From Leucobacter celer subsp. astrifaciens (GTDB lineage Bacteria > Actinomycetota > Actinomycetes > Actinomycetales > Microbacteriaceae): a stretch of 64,000 nt of DNA. Positions 46,748 to 57,987 of the stretch are shown in pieces. Position numbers and translations under genes: made by a program. Location: assembly GCF_001273835.1 (NCBI RefSeq), contig NZ_JHEI01000135.1, positions 186,001 to 250,000 on the forward strand, read 5' to 3'. Positions within the stretch are counted from its first letter, which is position 1; each line of letters opens with the position of its first letter. The notes under the pieces were generated by a model, which was given only the letters and a program-made list of their open reading frames with translations, searched no databases and was not told the DNA's origin.

Positions 46748-47535
46748 CCGGCACCGATCGGCGGCGCGTCCTCGTGACGGGCGGCGCGCGGGGGCTCGGG
46801 CGCGCGTTCGCGGAGGATCTCGCGGCGTCCGGCTGGGATGTCGCGGTCATCGACCGGGACCTCGAGGCGTACCGGGAGTTTCCCGAGGAGCCGTTCGCGC
46901 AGCCCGTCGTCGACGCGCTCCGCGCACTCGGGTCCGATGCCATCGGCTTCGAGGCGAGCGTGACCGACCCCGCTGCGCTCGCGGCCGCCGCCGGGGAGCT
47001 CGCGCAGCGCTGGGGCGGCCTCGACGGCCTCGTGTGCAACGCCGGGGGCGGGAGCGGCGAGCTCGACGGCAACCGGGCCGCGAGAGTTGGCGTGGCCGAC
47101 CTCCACGAGATGCTGGAGCGGAACCTCTTCGGCACCGTGCACACGGTGCAGGCCTGCCTCGACCTGTTGCGGGCTCCCAGTGCCCCGGGCGGCGCGATCG
47201 TCACGATGTCATCGCTGAACGGGGTCGAACCGACCGCTCACGGCGGCTACGCTCACTACGGCGTCGCGAAAGCAGCCGTAGCCCACTACACGCGGTACCT
47301 GGCCCGCGACCTCGGCCCCGAGGGCATTCGCGTGAACTGCCTGGCGCCCGGGCCGATCGCGACCGGACGTCTGCTGCGCCGCATGTCGGAGCGCCCGGAT
47401 GCCAATGCGGAGGTCCGCAATGCGCTGGGCCGAGTCGGCACCGCCGCGGACGTCGTCCCGCTCGTGCGCTTCCTCCTGGACCCGGGATCCGCCTACCTCA
47501 CCGGCCAGGTGATCCGCATCGACGGAGGACTCTAG
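46744..47535 (+). CDS. short-chain dehydrogenase/reductase
   Basis: A 263-residue classical SDR. VLVTGGARGLGRAFAEDLA is the cofactor motif, LVCNAGGGSG follows, and the catalytic Ser and YxxxK are in VTMSSLNG and YAHYGVAKAAVAHY; the C-terminal IRVNCLAPGPIATGR and YLTGQVIRIDGGL are typical. The Asp at the end of the second beta strand (VAVIDRD) suggests NAD(H). Its GTG start overlaps the aminotransferase stop by four bases. Confidence 0.9.
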   Translation: MTGTDRRRVLVTGGARGLGRAFAEDLAASGWDVAVIDRDLEAYREFPEEPFAQPVVDALRALGSDAIGFEASVTDPAALAAAAGELAQRWGGLDGLVCNAGGGSGELDGNRAARVGVADLHEMLERNLFGTVHTVQACLDLLRAPSAPGGAIVTMSSLNGVEPTAHGGYAHYGVAKAAVAHYTRYLARDLGPEGIRVNCLAPGPIATGRLLRRMSERPDANAEVRNALGRVGTAADVVPLVRFLLDPGSAYLTGQVIRIDGGL

Positions 47536-47547
47536 AGGCGGACGCGA

Positions 47548-47553
47548 TAGAGT
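47548..47553 (+). promoter_or_regulatory. -10 element TAGAGT of the sulfurtransferase gene
   Basis: TAGAGT ends eight bases before the ATG at 47562 with no Shine-Dalgarno sequence between, giving a leader of about two bases. Confidence 0.4.
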
Positions 47554-47561
47554 CCATAGCC

Positions 47562-48422
47562 ATGACGACTCGCGCGCAGATCCTCATCACCGCCCAGGAG
47601 CTCGCCGAACAGCTGGAGCGTGAGACCCTGCTCCCCGCGGATGCGCCCCGCACCCGCCTGCTCGACGTGCGGTGGACCCTCCCCCGGCCCGACGGGCGGC
47701 CCGACTACACGGCGGGGCACATCCCGGGAGCCGTCTACGTGGACCTCGACACCGAGCTGTCGCAGCGGCTGAGCCTTCAGCACGGCCGGCATCCCCTACC
47801 CGAACCGGGCGCGCTGCAGGACGCCGCGCGGCGCTGGGGCGTGCGGAAGCAGGATGCCGTCGTCGTCTACGACGGCTGGGGCAATCTGGCCTCGGCTCGC
47901 GCATGGTGGCTGCTCCGCTCCCACGGATTCGAAGACGTCCGCCTGCTCGACGGAGCCCTGCCCGCCTGGCAGTCGGCGGGCTACCCGCTCGAGACCGGCG
48001 ATGTTCGCCCCGAGCCGGGTGACGTGGTGCTCGACCCCGGTCGGCTGCCGGTTCTCGAGCTGGCCGAGGTGGCGCCGTTCGTCGCGGCGGGCGGCGCGCT
48101 CCTCGATGCCCGCGCCCCGGAGCGATACCTCGGCGAGGAGGAGCCCGTCGACCCCCGCGCCGGCCATATCCCCGGCGCGCTGAACACCCCTACCGGGGAG
48201 AATCTCGACGCCGACGGGCGCTTCCTCATGAGCGCCGAACTGCGTCAGCGCTTCCTCGATGCCGGGGTGCGCGACGGAGTTCCGGTGGCGAGCTACTGCG
48301 GTTCGGGGGTGACCGCTGCGCACAACCTGGTGGCGCTCGCCCTGGCCGGCATGCCGGGTGCCCTGTTCCCGGGCTCGTGGTCCCAGTGGTCGAACCACGA
48401 CCTGCCCGTCGCTCTCGGGTAG
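47562..48422 (+). CDS. sseA: thiosulfate/3-mercaptopyruvate sulfurtransferase
   Basis: A 286-residue two-domain rhodanese. The N-terminal domain (LLDVRWTLPRPDGRPDYTAGHIPGAVYVDLD) has no active cysteine (VVVYDGWGN). The C-terminal domain carries the active loop in VASYCGSGVTAAHNL; CGSGVTA is typical of 3-mercaptopyruvate sulfurtransferases. It transfers sulfur to cyanide, thioredoxin or thiols in the cytosol. Although downstream of the SDR gene, its own promoter suggests independent expression. Confidence 0.9.
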   Translation: MTTRAQILITAQELAEQLERETLLPADAPRTRLLDVRWTLPRPDGRPDYTAGHIPGAVYVDLDTELSQRLSLQHGRHPLPEPGALQDAARRWGVRKQDAVVVYDGWGNLASARAWWLLRSHGFEDVRLLDGALPAWQSAGYPLETGDVRPEPGDVVLDPGRLPVLELAEVAPFVAAGGALLDARAPERYLGEEEPVDPRAGHIPGALNTPTGENLDADGRFLMSAELRQRFLDAGVRDGVPVASYCGSGVTAAHNLVALALAGMPGALFPGSWSQWSNHDLPVALG

Positions 48423-48436
48423 CGACGGGCAGGTCG
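48398..48436. terminator. 16-bp perfect hairpin between convergent genes
   Basis: cgacctgcccgtcgct (48398-48413) pairs perfectly with 48421-48436 across a seven-base loop. The stem includes the last codons of the sulfurtransferase gene and ends four bases before the pheT stop, so it serves both strands. Confidence 0.85.
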
Positions 48437-48440
48437 GCGG

Positions 48441-51046
48441 CTACTCCCGCAGCTTGGCGCCGAAGGCGAGTTCGGCCGCGGCGACACCCGCGAGCTTCGC
48501 CTCGCTGGCCTCCTCGGCCTTCAGCGTGCGATCATCCGCGCGGAAGCGCAGTGCGAAGGTGAGCGCCTTCTGCCCGTCGTCGATGCCGGCGCCTCGATAA
48601 TCGTCGACCACGCTCGCGCGCTCCAGCAGCTCGCCCGCACCGGCCTCGACCACGGCGAGCACATCACCCGCCGGCACGTCGTCCGCGACCACGAGGGTGA
48701 GGTCCTGCGTCGCCGCCGGGTAACCGGAGAGCGGGGAGGTCTCGGGCGCGCGCGGCGCCAGCTCGATGATGCGCTCGAGATCGAGTTCGAAGGCGGCCAC
48801 GCGTCCGGGGAGGTGGTGCTCGGCCACCAGCTCGGGCAGCAGCTCGCCGGCGACGCCGACGATCTCGAGGCCGCCCTCATCGCCGTCCGCGTCGCTCGGG
48901 TCGCCATCGCCGCCGACGCGGATCGCGAGCTCCGCCGTGCGGCCCGGGTGGAACGCCCGGTGCGAGCCCTGCAGCACGATCAGCTCGGCGGACACGGCCC
49001 CGGCGATCGTGCGAGCGGCGTCGAGGGCATCCGCCCAGTCGTAGGCGCGCTCGGCCTCGCCCGGCTGCTTGGCCACGGCGTCGCCGAGCAGCAGCCCGGC
49101 GGCCCGGCGCGGCTGGCGCGGGATCGAGGCGTCGAGCTGCGCGAGCACCTCATCGCTCGGCCGCTCGGCCAGCGCCGGCACCGACTCGGTACCGAGGACG
49201 GCCCCCTCGGCAGCCGGCGCGAACACCGCGCCGAACTCGACGAGCGCGAGGTCGGTGAGACCGCGGGATACGTTGCGCTGCGCCGCGGTCACGAGGCCGG
49301 GCAGCAGCGAGCGGCGCAGGAACGGCGCTTCGCCGTCGAGCGGATTGGCCAGGCGGATCGCGGGGATCGGGTCGGCCCCCTCGACGGGCGCCGGGGCCGA
49401 AGCGCCCGCACCGAACGCGTCGAGCTGCGCACGGGACACGAAGGGATAGCTCTGCACCTCGTCGAAGCCCGCAGCGGTCACCACGTTCGCGGCGCGGCGA
49501 CGCAGGCGCTGATCGCGGGTGAGGCCGCGGCCGGGAGGCGCCACGGGCAGCTCGGAGGGGATGCGGTCGTACCCGACGATGCGCGCGACCTCTTCGATCA
49601 GGTCGGCTGCCCGAGTGAGGTCGGAGCGCCAGCTGGGCGGCGTCACGAAGAGCAGATCGGGGTCGCCCGCCGTGCCGAGCGAGACGGTGCAGCCGACCAT
49701 CTCGATCGCGTCACGGATCTCCTCGTCGCTGTAGTCGGTGCCGAGCAGCCCGTTGACGCCGGAGACCTGCAGACGCACGACCCGGGGCTCCCACTCGGGC
49801 ACGATCTCGGCCCCCAGCTCGTCGGCGGTGCCTCCGGCGAGCTCGACCAGGAGATCGACCATGCGCTGCGCGGCGGCGCGGGCGACAAGCGGATCGACGC
49901 CGCGTTCGAAGCGCTTCGAGGCTTCGCTGGGCAGCTTGTGCCTGCGGGCCGTGCGCGCCACCGACACCGGGTCGAAGGTCGCGGCCTCGACGAGCACGTC
50001 GATGGTGGACTCATCGGCCTTGGTCGATTCGCCGCCCATGACGCCGGCGAGGCCGATGGGCCCGGACTCGTCGGTGATCAGCAGATCCTCCGGGTGCAGC
50101 GTGCGCTCCTGGCCGTCGAGCGTCACGAGGGTCTCCCCCGCGCGAGCGCGCCGCACGGTGATGCCGCCCTGCAGCTTCGCCAGGTCGTAGGCGTGCAACG
50201 GCTGCCCGAGTTCGAGCATCACGTAGTTGGAGATGTCGACCTCGAGCGAGAGCGAGCGGATGCCGGCGAGCTGCAGGCGCGCCGCCATCCACGGGGGCGT
50301 CGGGCGCGACTGATCGATGCCGCGCACCACGCGCGCCACGAAGCCGGATGCGCCGGCGCGGCCGCGAATGGGCGCCTCGTCATCGATGGTCACCGGGAAC
50401 CCCGACGCCGGTCCCGGCGACACCGCGAGCGCGGGATCGCTGAACGCGGCCCCGGTCGAGTGGCCGTACTCGCGGGCGACACCGCGGATCGAGAAGGCGT
50501 AGCCGCGATCCGGAGTCACGTTGATCTCGACGGCCGAGTCGTCGAGACCCAGCAGCGCCTTCGCGTCCTCGCCCACCTCGGGGTCGAGGCCCAGGCGCGA
50601 GAGCACGATGATGCCGTCGTGATCCTCACCGAGCGAGAGCTCGCGCGCCGAGGCGATCATGCCGTCGGAGACGTGGCCGTAGGTCTTGCGGGCCGCGATC
50701 TCGAAGCCGCCGGGCAGCACGGCGCCCGGGAGCGTCACCACGACTTTGTCGCCCGCCTCGAAGTTGTGGGCGCCGCAGACGATGCCGCGCACGTCCTCGC
50801 CGCCGTCGGCCGCGCGCTGCCCCTCGGGCGCGACGCGCACCTGGCACCAGCCGACGGTCTTGCCGTTGGAGTGCTCCTCGGGCTCGCGCGAGAGCACCTG
50901 GCCCACTACGACGGGACCGGACACCTCGAAGCGGCGGATCGATTCCTCCTCGAAGCCCACGCGCACGAGATCGGCGTGCGCCTGCTCCGGGGTGACGTCC
51001 TCGGGCAGCGAGACGAACTCGCCGAGCCAGCTGAGTGGAACGCGCA

Positions 51047-51047
<1 letters not shown>
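48441..51047 (-). CDS. pheT: phenylalanine-tRNA ligase beta subunit
   Basis: An 868-residue subunit. The N-terminal MRVPLSWLGEFVSLPEDVT, tRNA-binding OB-fold (VVGQVLSREPEEHSNGKTVGWCQV and GIVCGAHNFEAGDKVVVTLPGAVLPGGFEI), the B5 domain (VRLQVSGVNGLLGTDYSDEEI), and the C-terminal anticodon-binding domain (SPLSGYPAATQDLTLVVADDVPAGDV) are present in order. With PheS it forms the (alpha-beta)2 synthetase. The start is coupled to pheS by a one-base overlap (TAATG). Confidence 0.97.
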
Positions 51048-52252
<1,205 letters not shown>

Positions 52253-52266
<14 letters not shown>

Positions 52267-53632
52267 CGGCGGGAACGCGGCCCGCGCGCACCGCCTGCGC
52301 CAGCGCCTCGAAATCGGCCTCCGCCACGTCGGCGTAGGCCGCCGACCAGTCGGCCATGCCCTCGGCGAGCCTGTCCCCGCGGCCGAGATATCCCGAGATC
52401 GCACGCGCATCGGGCGACTGGCCGTGCGCACGGGCCAGCAGCGCGGCGCATAGCCCGCCATAGGCGACGAACTGCTCCTTGTCGAGCGTGTCGGGCTCGA
52501 TCGACCCCTTCATGTCCCGGAACTGACGCCAGTAGTAGTCGACGCGGTGCCGGTCCTCCCGCTCGCCGGCCCAACCGGTGATCCAGCCGAGGAACGGATC
52601 CGAGTTGGCCTGCAGGATGCGCTGCGCGGCGACGACGCGGTGCCCCTCGGTGTGGGCCGCCCCCGTCTCGTCGCCGGGGATCGCCTCGGGGCGTCCCCCG
52701 TGGCTCGTGAGCACCGAGGCCGGAGCCTCCTTCGCCTGCAGGAACAGCGCTTCTCCGGTCGGCCCTTCGAACGCCAGCAGGTAGCACCGGGTGCCGACGC
52801 TACCGACGCCGACCACGCGCAGCGCGTAGTCGACGAGCCGGTACTGGGAGAGCAGGTAGGCGATGTCCTCGCGCACCGTGGAGCGGTACTGCGCGAACAG
52901 CCCGTCGAGCTCCTCGAGGCTCGCGTGATCCACGTGCCGCAGCACCGGTGGCTGGTCCACGATCCGCGTCGCCCCGTCCTCGCTGCGCAGGGCGAGCTTC
53001 CGCAGCACCTGCTCCGAGGTGCGGCCTCGGGCCTTCTTCTCGGCCTTCTTCACGGTCTTCGCACCCGCTGTGCCGAGGCGCCGCGCCACCTCGGAGGTGT
53101 CGACCCTGGTGAAGTAGCGATCGGCGGCGGAGAGCACCGTGAACTCGCGCAGCGTCTCCTGATAGCTGGCGGCAGCCCGCGCCACGGCCTCGCGGCAGTT
53201 GTCCTCGCTGAGGCCGATATCGCGTCCGCCGATGTGCACGCTCCCCACGAGGCGGCGCAGATCCCACTCCCAGGGCGCGATCCCGGCCTCGTCGAAGTCG
53301 TTGAGGTCGAAGACCAGCTCCCGCTCGGGTGAGGCGTAGAAGCCGAAATTCGAGATGTGCGCGTCACCGCAGGAAACGACGTCGATGCCGGTCGTGGGCG
53401 CGGCGGCGAGGTCGCTCGCCATGATCGCCGCGGTGCCGCGGTAGAAGGCGAACGCCGACTGCAGCATGCGCCCGACGCGCACCGGTACGAGGTCGGGCAG
53501 GCGGGCGTCGTGCTGGCGCTCGAGGATGCCGACGGGATCCCGGTGCTGCGGCAGCACGAGCGCGCCCAACTGCCGGCGCGGCAGTCGTTCGCGCAGGATT
53601 CGGGTCGTGGGTCCGTTCGCGGTTCCAGTCAT
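52253..53632 (-). CDS. DUF2252 family protein
   Basis: A 459-residue cytosolic protein with a kinase-like (aminoglycoside phosphotransferase-like) fold by family. RMLQSAFAFYRGTAAIMASDLA, VSCGDAHISNFGFYASPERELVFDLNDFDEA and WEWDLRRLVGSVHIGG are the signature; the GDAHxxNFG and DxNDFDE motifs resemble APH catalytic and metal sites. Function is unknown. The ATG at 53632 is chosen for its AGGAG. It follows the LtrA gene by 35 bases. Confidence 0.85.
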
Positions 53633-53667
53633 GTCGGCTCCTTTGCCTCGGGGTGTGGGCGTGGGGT

Positions 53668-54930
53668 TCACCGCGCGGATGCGGTGCCGGTGCCGACCCC
53701 AGGGGCGGCATCGGAATCGGGATCGGATAGGGCATCGGGATCGGAGGGCGCCGGGCTGGGGCGGCCCGTGAGCACTGCGAGTACGAGCATGACCGCGAGC
53801 ACACCGAGGCCCAGCGCGGCCGGCGGGAGCACATCGGCGAGGGGCACGCCCACCGCGCCGATCCCCGCCAGCGCGGCAACGGCTGCGACACGGGAACGGG
53901 CGAGCCGCCCGAAGCCGCCGGGGCGCGAACGCAGGAAGAGCAGGTTGCCGACAAGGTAGACGGCGGGTCCGGCCACGCTGACGAGCACGATGGCCGGGGT
54001 CAGGTGATCGTGCGAGAGGCGCAGCTCGATGGAGACGGCGATCAGGATCGCGCCGAACACCATGGCGGCGTGCGCATACGCGTAGGCGGTGCGCAGCGCT
54101 GCGGTCGACTCGTCCTCACCCCGGACGTCGTGGCGCGCGACGGCGAAGTAGTTCCACCACAGCAGGAAGAGCGTGGCGAAGCCGAGCACCAGGTCGAGGC
54201 CCAGCCGCGCGTCGAGGCCGCCCGCGTAGACCGCCGCGCCTCCCATGAGCAGGACCGACTCCCCCAGCGCGATGATGAAGACGAGCCGGTTGCGCTCGGC
54301 GAGGTGCTCGGGATCGGTGTCCCACGTCTCCATCGGCGCGGATCCGAGCAGGGGAACCCGGAACTGGAACAGCGGCGCGGCGTAGTCGAGCAGGACCGCG
54401 ACGAGCCAGATCGGCAGACGCCACGCCGGCTCGACGAAGCATCCCGCGATCCAGAACGCACCGGCGGCGAGCGTCCAGATCAGCAGCAGTCGATAGTTGC
54501 CGGAGAGCACGCTGCCGCGGAAGGCCACGATCATGAAGAGCGGCCGCAGCACCCCCATGAAGAGGGCGCAGGCCACGAACATCCCGGCGCCGGCTCCGAA
54601 CGCGCCGGGGATCGCGATCGCCATGCCGAGCGCGGCGAGCATGAGCACGCCCGTGAGCAGTTGCACCGGGATCCGGCCGGGGTCGAGCCAGTTCATCGCC
54701 CAGGCCGTGTAGTTCCATCCCCACCAGACGGCGGCGAACAGAACGGCGGTCTGGGCCATTCCCTCCCAGGTGAGGCGGTCGATGAGCAGGTGCGACAGCT
54801 GGATGATCGCGAAGACGTAGACGAGGTCGAAGAAGAGCTCGACCGGCCCGACCTCGGGCGTGCGGCGGGCCACGCTCGGCGATCCTCGGAAGGCGGATGC
54901 CCTCGCGGGCTGGTCCATCGGCTGCGTCAC
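53668..54930 (-). CDS. low-temperature-requirement protein A (LtrA) family membrane protein
   Basis: A 420-residue membrane protein with about 10-12 hydrophobic segments. PVELFFDLVYVFAIIQLSHLLIDRLTWEG and FAAVWWGWNYTAWAMNWLDPGRIPVQLL are the LtrA signature, and FIIALGESVLLMGGAAVYAG is the conserved second half. The name comes from a Listeria cold-growth mutant; the biochemical role is unknown. It starts at GTG with GGGAGGA upstream. The last 30 residues are Asp/Ala/Pro-rich and probably cytoplasmic. Confidence 0.88.
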   Translation of the reverse strand: MTQPMDQPARASAFRGSPSVARRTPEVGPVELFFDLVYVFAIIQLSHLLIDRLTWEGMAQTAVLFAAVWWGWNYTAWAMNWLDPGRIPVQLLTGVLMLAALGMAIAIPGAFGAGAGMFVACALFMGVLRPLFMIVAFRGSVLSGNYRLLLIWTLAAGAFWIAGCFVEPAWRLPIWLVAVLLDYAAPLFQFRVPLLGSAPMETWDTDPEHLAERNRLVFIIALGESVLLMGGAAVYAGGLDARLGLDLVLGFATLFLLWWNYFAVARHDVRGEDESTAALRTAYAYAHAAMVFGAILIAVSIELRLSHDHLTPAIVLVSVAGPAVYLVGNLLFLRSRPGGFGRLARSRVAAVAALAGIGAVGVPLADVLPPAALGLGVLAVMLVLAVLTGRPSPAPSDPDALSDPDSDAAPGVGTGTASAR

Positions 54931-55256
54931 CCCGTCCTCCCTTCGACCGCGCCGTCTGCGTACCGGAAACGGACGAGAAACATACCATCGACGGGTTGAC
55001 GGGCGGGAGCGTCGCAGCCGGGTCCGCGCGAGAAGACCCCCATACGGGCCTCATGGGAGCCGCACCCGGCGCGCCGATGCGCCGATGAAAGCGGATAAGA
55101 GGTTCCGCCAATAGGCGTTCGTGTCCGCCGATTGAGCGAGCCGTAGGCGAGTCGAAATCAAGGGTTTCGACTCACTTCGTTCGCTCAACCGGCTGCCTAT
55201 CGGCGCGAGCCTATAAGTCGAAAGAGCCCGAGAAGCGAAGAAGCCGCAGGGGGCGC
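54931..55256. other. 326-base intergenic region between LtrA and PxpBC genes
   Basis: No convincing gene. It holds the LtrA promoter side at high coordinates of that gene's start and a palindromic repeat at 55132-55188, which probably terminates the pxp operon. Confidence 0.6.
55132..55188. repeat. intergenic palindrome, TTGAGCGAGCG family
   Basis: ttgagcgagccgtaggcgag..., ending gtcgaaa at 55157, pairs imperfectly with tttcgactcacttcgttcgctcaa (55165-55188), giving a long stem with a seven-base loop. It matches the element at 28659-28727 and lies downstream of the pxp operon. Confidence 0.75.
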
Positions 55257-57100
55257 CTAACCGAGCGGATCGACACCGCCCGGTCCCTGCGCCAGGATCG
55301 ACACGACGAGCGGGCGCAGGATAAGTTCCAGGCTCGGGTCGTCGCCCCTCGACAGCGCGTCCTCGAGTGCCACCGCGAGCACCCCCGGGACAGTCACCCC
55401 GTAGAGGCGACCCTCGATCTCGATGGAGAAGGAGACCCGCTCGGGCACCGGGGCCTCGGCGGCGCGTGCTGCGCCGGGGTCGTCCGGGTCGACCGAGACG
55501 AACCACACCTCGGCTCCGGGCCGCAGCTGAGCCGCGCGGTCGAGATCGGCGTCGACGACCGTGCCGATCACCGGATAGCCCCCGGTGACCGGATGATCGG
55601 CGAGGAAGAGCACGGGCAGGCCGTTCGGCGGCACCTGGACCGAACCGCGCACCATGCCCTCCGTGGGAAGCTCCCCCGTGCGTTCGCGCTCGAGCGACTC
55701 GCCTTCGAGGCGCAGGCCGATCCGGTTGGACTGCGGAGTCACGCGCCACGTCCGCGAGGCGAATGCGGCCGCGGATCCGGCCGTGAACCAGTCGGCTCTG
55801 GGGCCCGGCACGAAGCGCAGCACCGCGATCTCTCCGCCCGGCAGCGGCTCCGGGATCGCCCGCGCATGGCCGCCGGGGTCCGGGCCGACGGACACCCGGT
55901 CGCCCGCTCGGAGCGGAGCCGGACCGAGCCCGGACAGGCTGTCGTGCGAGACGCTGCCGAGCACCGGGCGCCCCGCCACCCCGCCGCGCACGGCGACGTA
56001 GCAGCGCAGCCCTCCGGACGGGGCGCCGAGCCGCAGCGTCTCTCCGGGCAGCAGCTCGAACGGGTGTCCGGCCGGTATCAGGCGAGTCGTGGCGCTCCCG
56101 GGGTCCTCCACCCGCACCTCGGCGTCGGTGCCCGTGACCGCGACGAGGAGCGCGCGCCCGGTCCGCAGGGCGAGGCCGCCGTTCAGGTTCTCGAGGGCCG
56201 CCGCCCCCGGGCGGTTGCCGACGGCGAGGTTGGCCCGGCGCAGGGCGGCGCGGTCGAGCGCCCCGGCTTCGGTGACGCCCACGTCCGCGTGGCCCGGCCG
56301 TCCGGCGTCCTGCACCAGCGTGAGCAGTCCGGGGTCGGCGACGGTGAGTGCCGGATCCGGCACCCCGGCCTGCGAGCCCGGATCGCCGGCCTCGCGTGCC
56401 GTCCCGCCGGCGCCCGTCGCCGCCCGCCCCACCGCCAGCGACTCGCGCACGGCGAGGAACCGCACCGTGTCGCCCGGCGCGATGAGCGCCGGCGGATCCC
56501 GCGTCTCGTCCCACATGCGCTGTCCGGTGCGCCCCAGCAGCCTCCATCCCCCCGGCGACTCGCCGGGGTAGACGGCCGAGAAGCCGCCCGCGACCGCGAC
56601 GGACCCCGCCGGAACGACTGTGCGCGGCGAGTCGAGCCGCGGCACCTCGAGCCGGCGGTCGCCGCCGGAGAGGTACACGAAGCCGGGAGCGAAACCCCCG
56701 AAGGCCGCCCGCCACGCGGTGCCGGTGTGGGCCGCCACGACTCCGTCGATCCCGAGCCCCGTGAGTTCTCCCACGGCCTCGAGATCGGCGCCGCCGTAGA
56801 CGACCTCGACCGTCACATCGCGCGCCGCGTCCCCGCCCGGCGGCGTCGTGAGGTCGGCTTCCGCCACCGCTTCGGCGACCCGCCGCACGGCGGCTCGCCC
56901 CTCGCAGCGCACCAGCACGGTGCGCGCGGCGGGAACGATGTCGATGACGCCGGAGAGCCGGAGCCGCCGCAGGGCCGCGGCGGTCGCGGCACGGCGTCGA
57001 GATCGGGCAGCTCCACGAGGATCGCGAGATCCCCGACCGGCAAGATCCTCGGTGCGGCCGGCCCCGCAGCGGGCCGCTCATCCGAGCCGCTGAGCGTCAT
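55257..57100 (-). pseudogene. pxpBC: fused 5-oxoprolinase subunits PxpB-PxpC, frameshifted near the 5' end
   Basis: A PxpB (KipI-like) domain is followed by a PxpC (KipA-like) domain in one gene. The ATG at 57098-57100, directly before the pxpA stop, opens with PRILPVGDLAILVELPDLDAV, the normal PxpB start. That frame is then lost between about 56985 and 56995. The other frame resumes without a break in homology (TAAALRRLRLSGVIDIVPAARTVLVRCEG) and runs 553 residues from a GTG at 56918, covering AHTGTAWRAAFGGFAPGFVYL, the PxpB/PxpC junction near ALTVADPGLLTLVQDAGRPGHADVGV, and YPVIGTVVDADLDRAAQLRPG. One extra base restores a 614-residue protein. It could be a recent mutation or an assembly error. 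Confidence 0.8.
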
Positions 57101-57856
57101 CTAGACGAAGCTCCGGATCTCGACGCCCTCGTGCTCGAGTTCGTTCCGGATGCGGCGCGCGAGGCGCACGGCCTCGGGATTGTCGCCGTGCAGGCAGATG
57201 CTCTCGGTCGCCAGGCGCAGCAGGCTGCCGTCGACGGCGGCCATCGGCTCGCCGCGCGCGAAACGCAGCGCCTGGGCGATCGCGGCGTCGCCGTCGAGCA
57301 GCGCACCGGGCGCACCGCGCTTCACCAGCGTGCCGTCGGGAAGATACCCGCGATCGGCGAACGCCTCGGCCACGGTGCGCAGACCGGCGTCGCGCGCCAC
57401 CCGCTCGGCGACCGAACCGGGCAGCACCATGAGCGGCAGACCGGCATCCACCTCGAGCACGGCGCGCACGACCGCCAGCGCCTGCCCCTCGTGCACGGCG
57501 ATGGCGTTGTAGAGCCCGCCGTGCGGCTTGACGTAGCGCACCTCCCCGCCCACACTGCGGGCGAGCGCCTGCAGCGCGCCGATCTGGTAGATCACCTCGT
57601 CGGTGAGCTCGTGCGGCTCGACGTCGATGAAGCGCCGTCCGAAACCCGCCAGGTCGCGATATCCCGGATGGGCGCCGATGGTGACGCCGGCGGCCACCGC
57701 GGCACGGCAGGTCGCGCGGATGCCCAGCGGGTCGCCGGCGTGGAAGCCGCAGGCCACGTTCGCACTCGACACCGACGCGAGCACGGCCGCATCGTCGCTC
57801 AGGCGGTAGCCGCCGAACGACTCGCCGAGGTCGCTGTTGAGGTCGATCGCCGACAT
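57101..57856 (-). CDS. pxpA: 5-oxoprolinase subunit PxpA (LamB/YcsF family)
   Basis: A 251-residue protein: [40 protein letters not shown] is the family signature, followed by [21 protein letters not shown] and [15 protein letters not shown]. With PxpB and PxpC it cleaves 5-oxoproline to glutamate using ATP. The ATG at 57856 has GAGGAGGGA upstream. Its stop is immediately before the PxpB-PxpC start. Confidence 0.94.
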   Translation of the reverse strand: MSAIDLNSDLGESFGGYRLSDDAAVLASVSSANVACGFHAGDPLGIRATCRAAVAAGVTIGAHPGYRDLAGFGRRFIDVEPHELTDEVIYQIGALQALARSVGGEVRYVKPHGGLYNAIAVHEGQALAVVRAVLEVDAGLPLMVLPGSVAERVARDAGLRTVAEAFADRGYLPDGTLVKRGAPGALLDGDAAIAQALRFARGEPMAAVDGSLLRLATESICLHGDNPEAVRLARRIRNELEHEGVEIRSFV

Positions 57857-57975
57857 GTCCCTCCTCGAAAAGGTCGCCCGGGCCGTGCACGACACGACGC
57901 CCGCACCGTCCCTGCTCCCATTCTGGGGCATCCGGCTGAGGATCGGCGCCGTCCCGGCTCACGGGTCCGACCTCG

Positions 57976-57981
57976 TACACT
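57976..57981 (+). promoter_or_regulatory. -10 element TACACT, leaderless start of the copper cluster
   Basis: TACACT followed by GGAGGC and the GTG at 57988. The GGAGG is too close to the start to act as a Shine-Dalgarno sequence; a leaderless transcript fits better. Confidence 0.5.
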
Positions 57982-57987
57982 GGAGGC

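Noticed and set aside
55132-55188. Possible CRISPR or phage attachment site
   Set aside because: It is a single imperfect palindrome matching another intergenic copy, without spacers or nearby integrase or cas genes.
54931-55256. tRNA gene in the largest intergenic gap
   Set aside because: I could not find a cloverleaf or the conserved T-loop GTTCGA context; the only structure is the palindromic repeat.
55051-57081. A 676-codon open frame on the minus strand over the pxp region
   Set aside because: It is an Arg/Gly-rich out-of-frame reading of the PxpB-PxpC gene.
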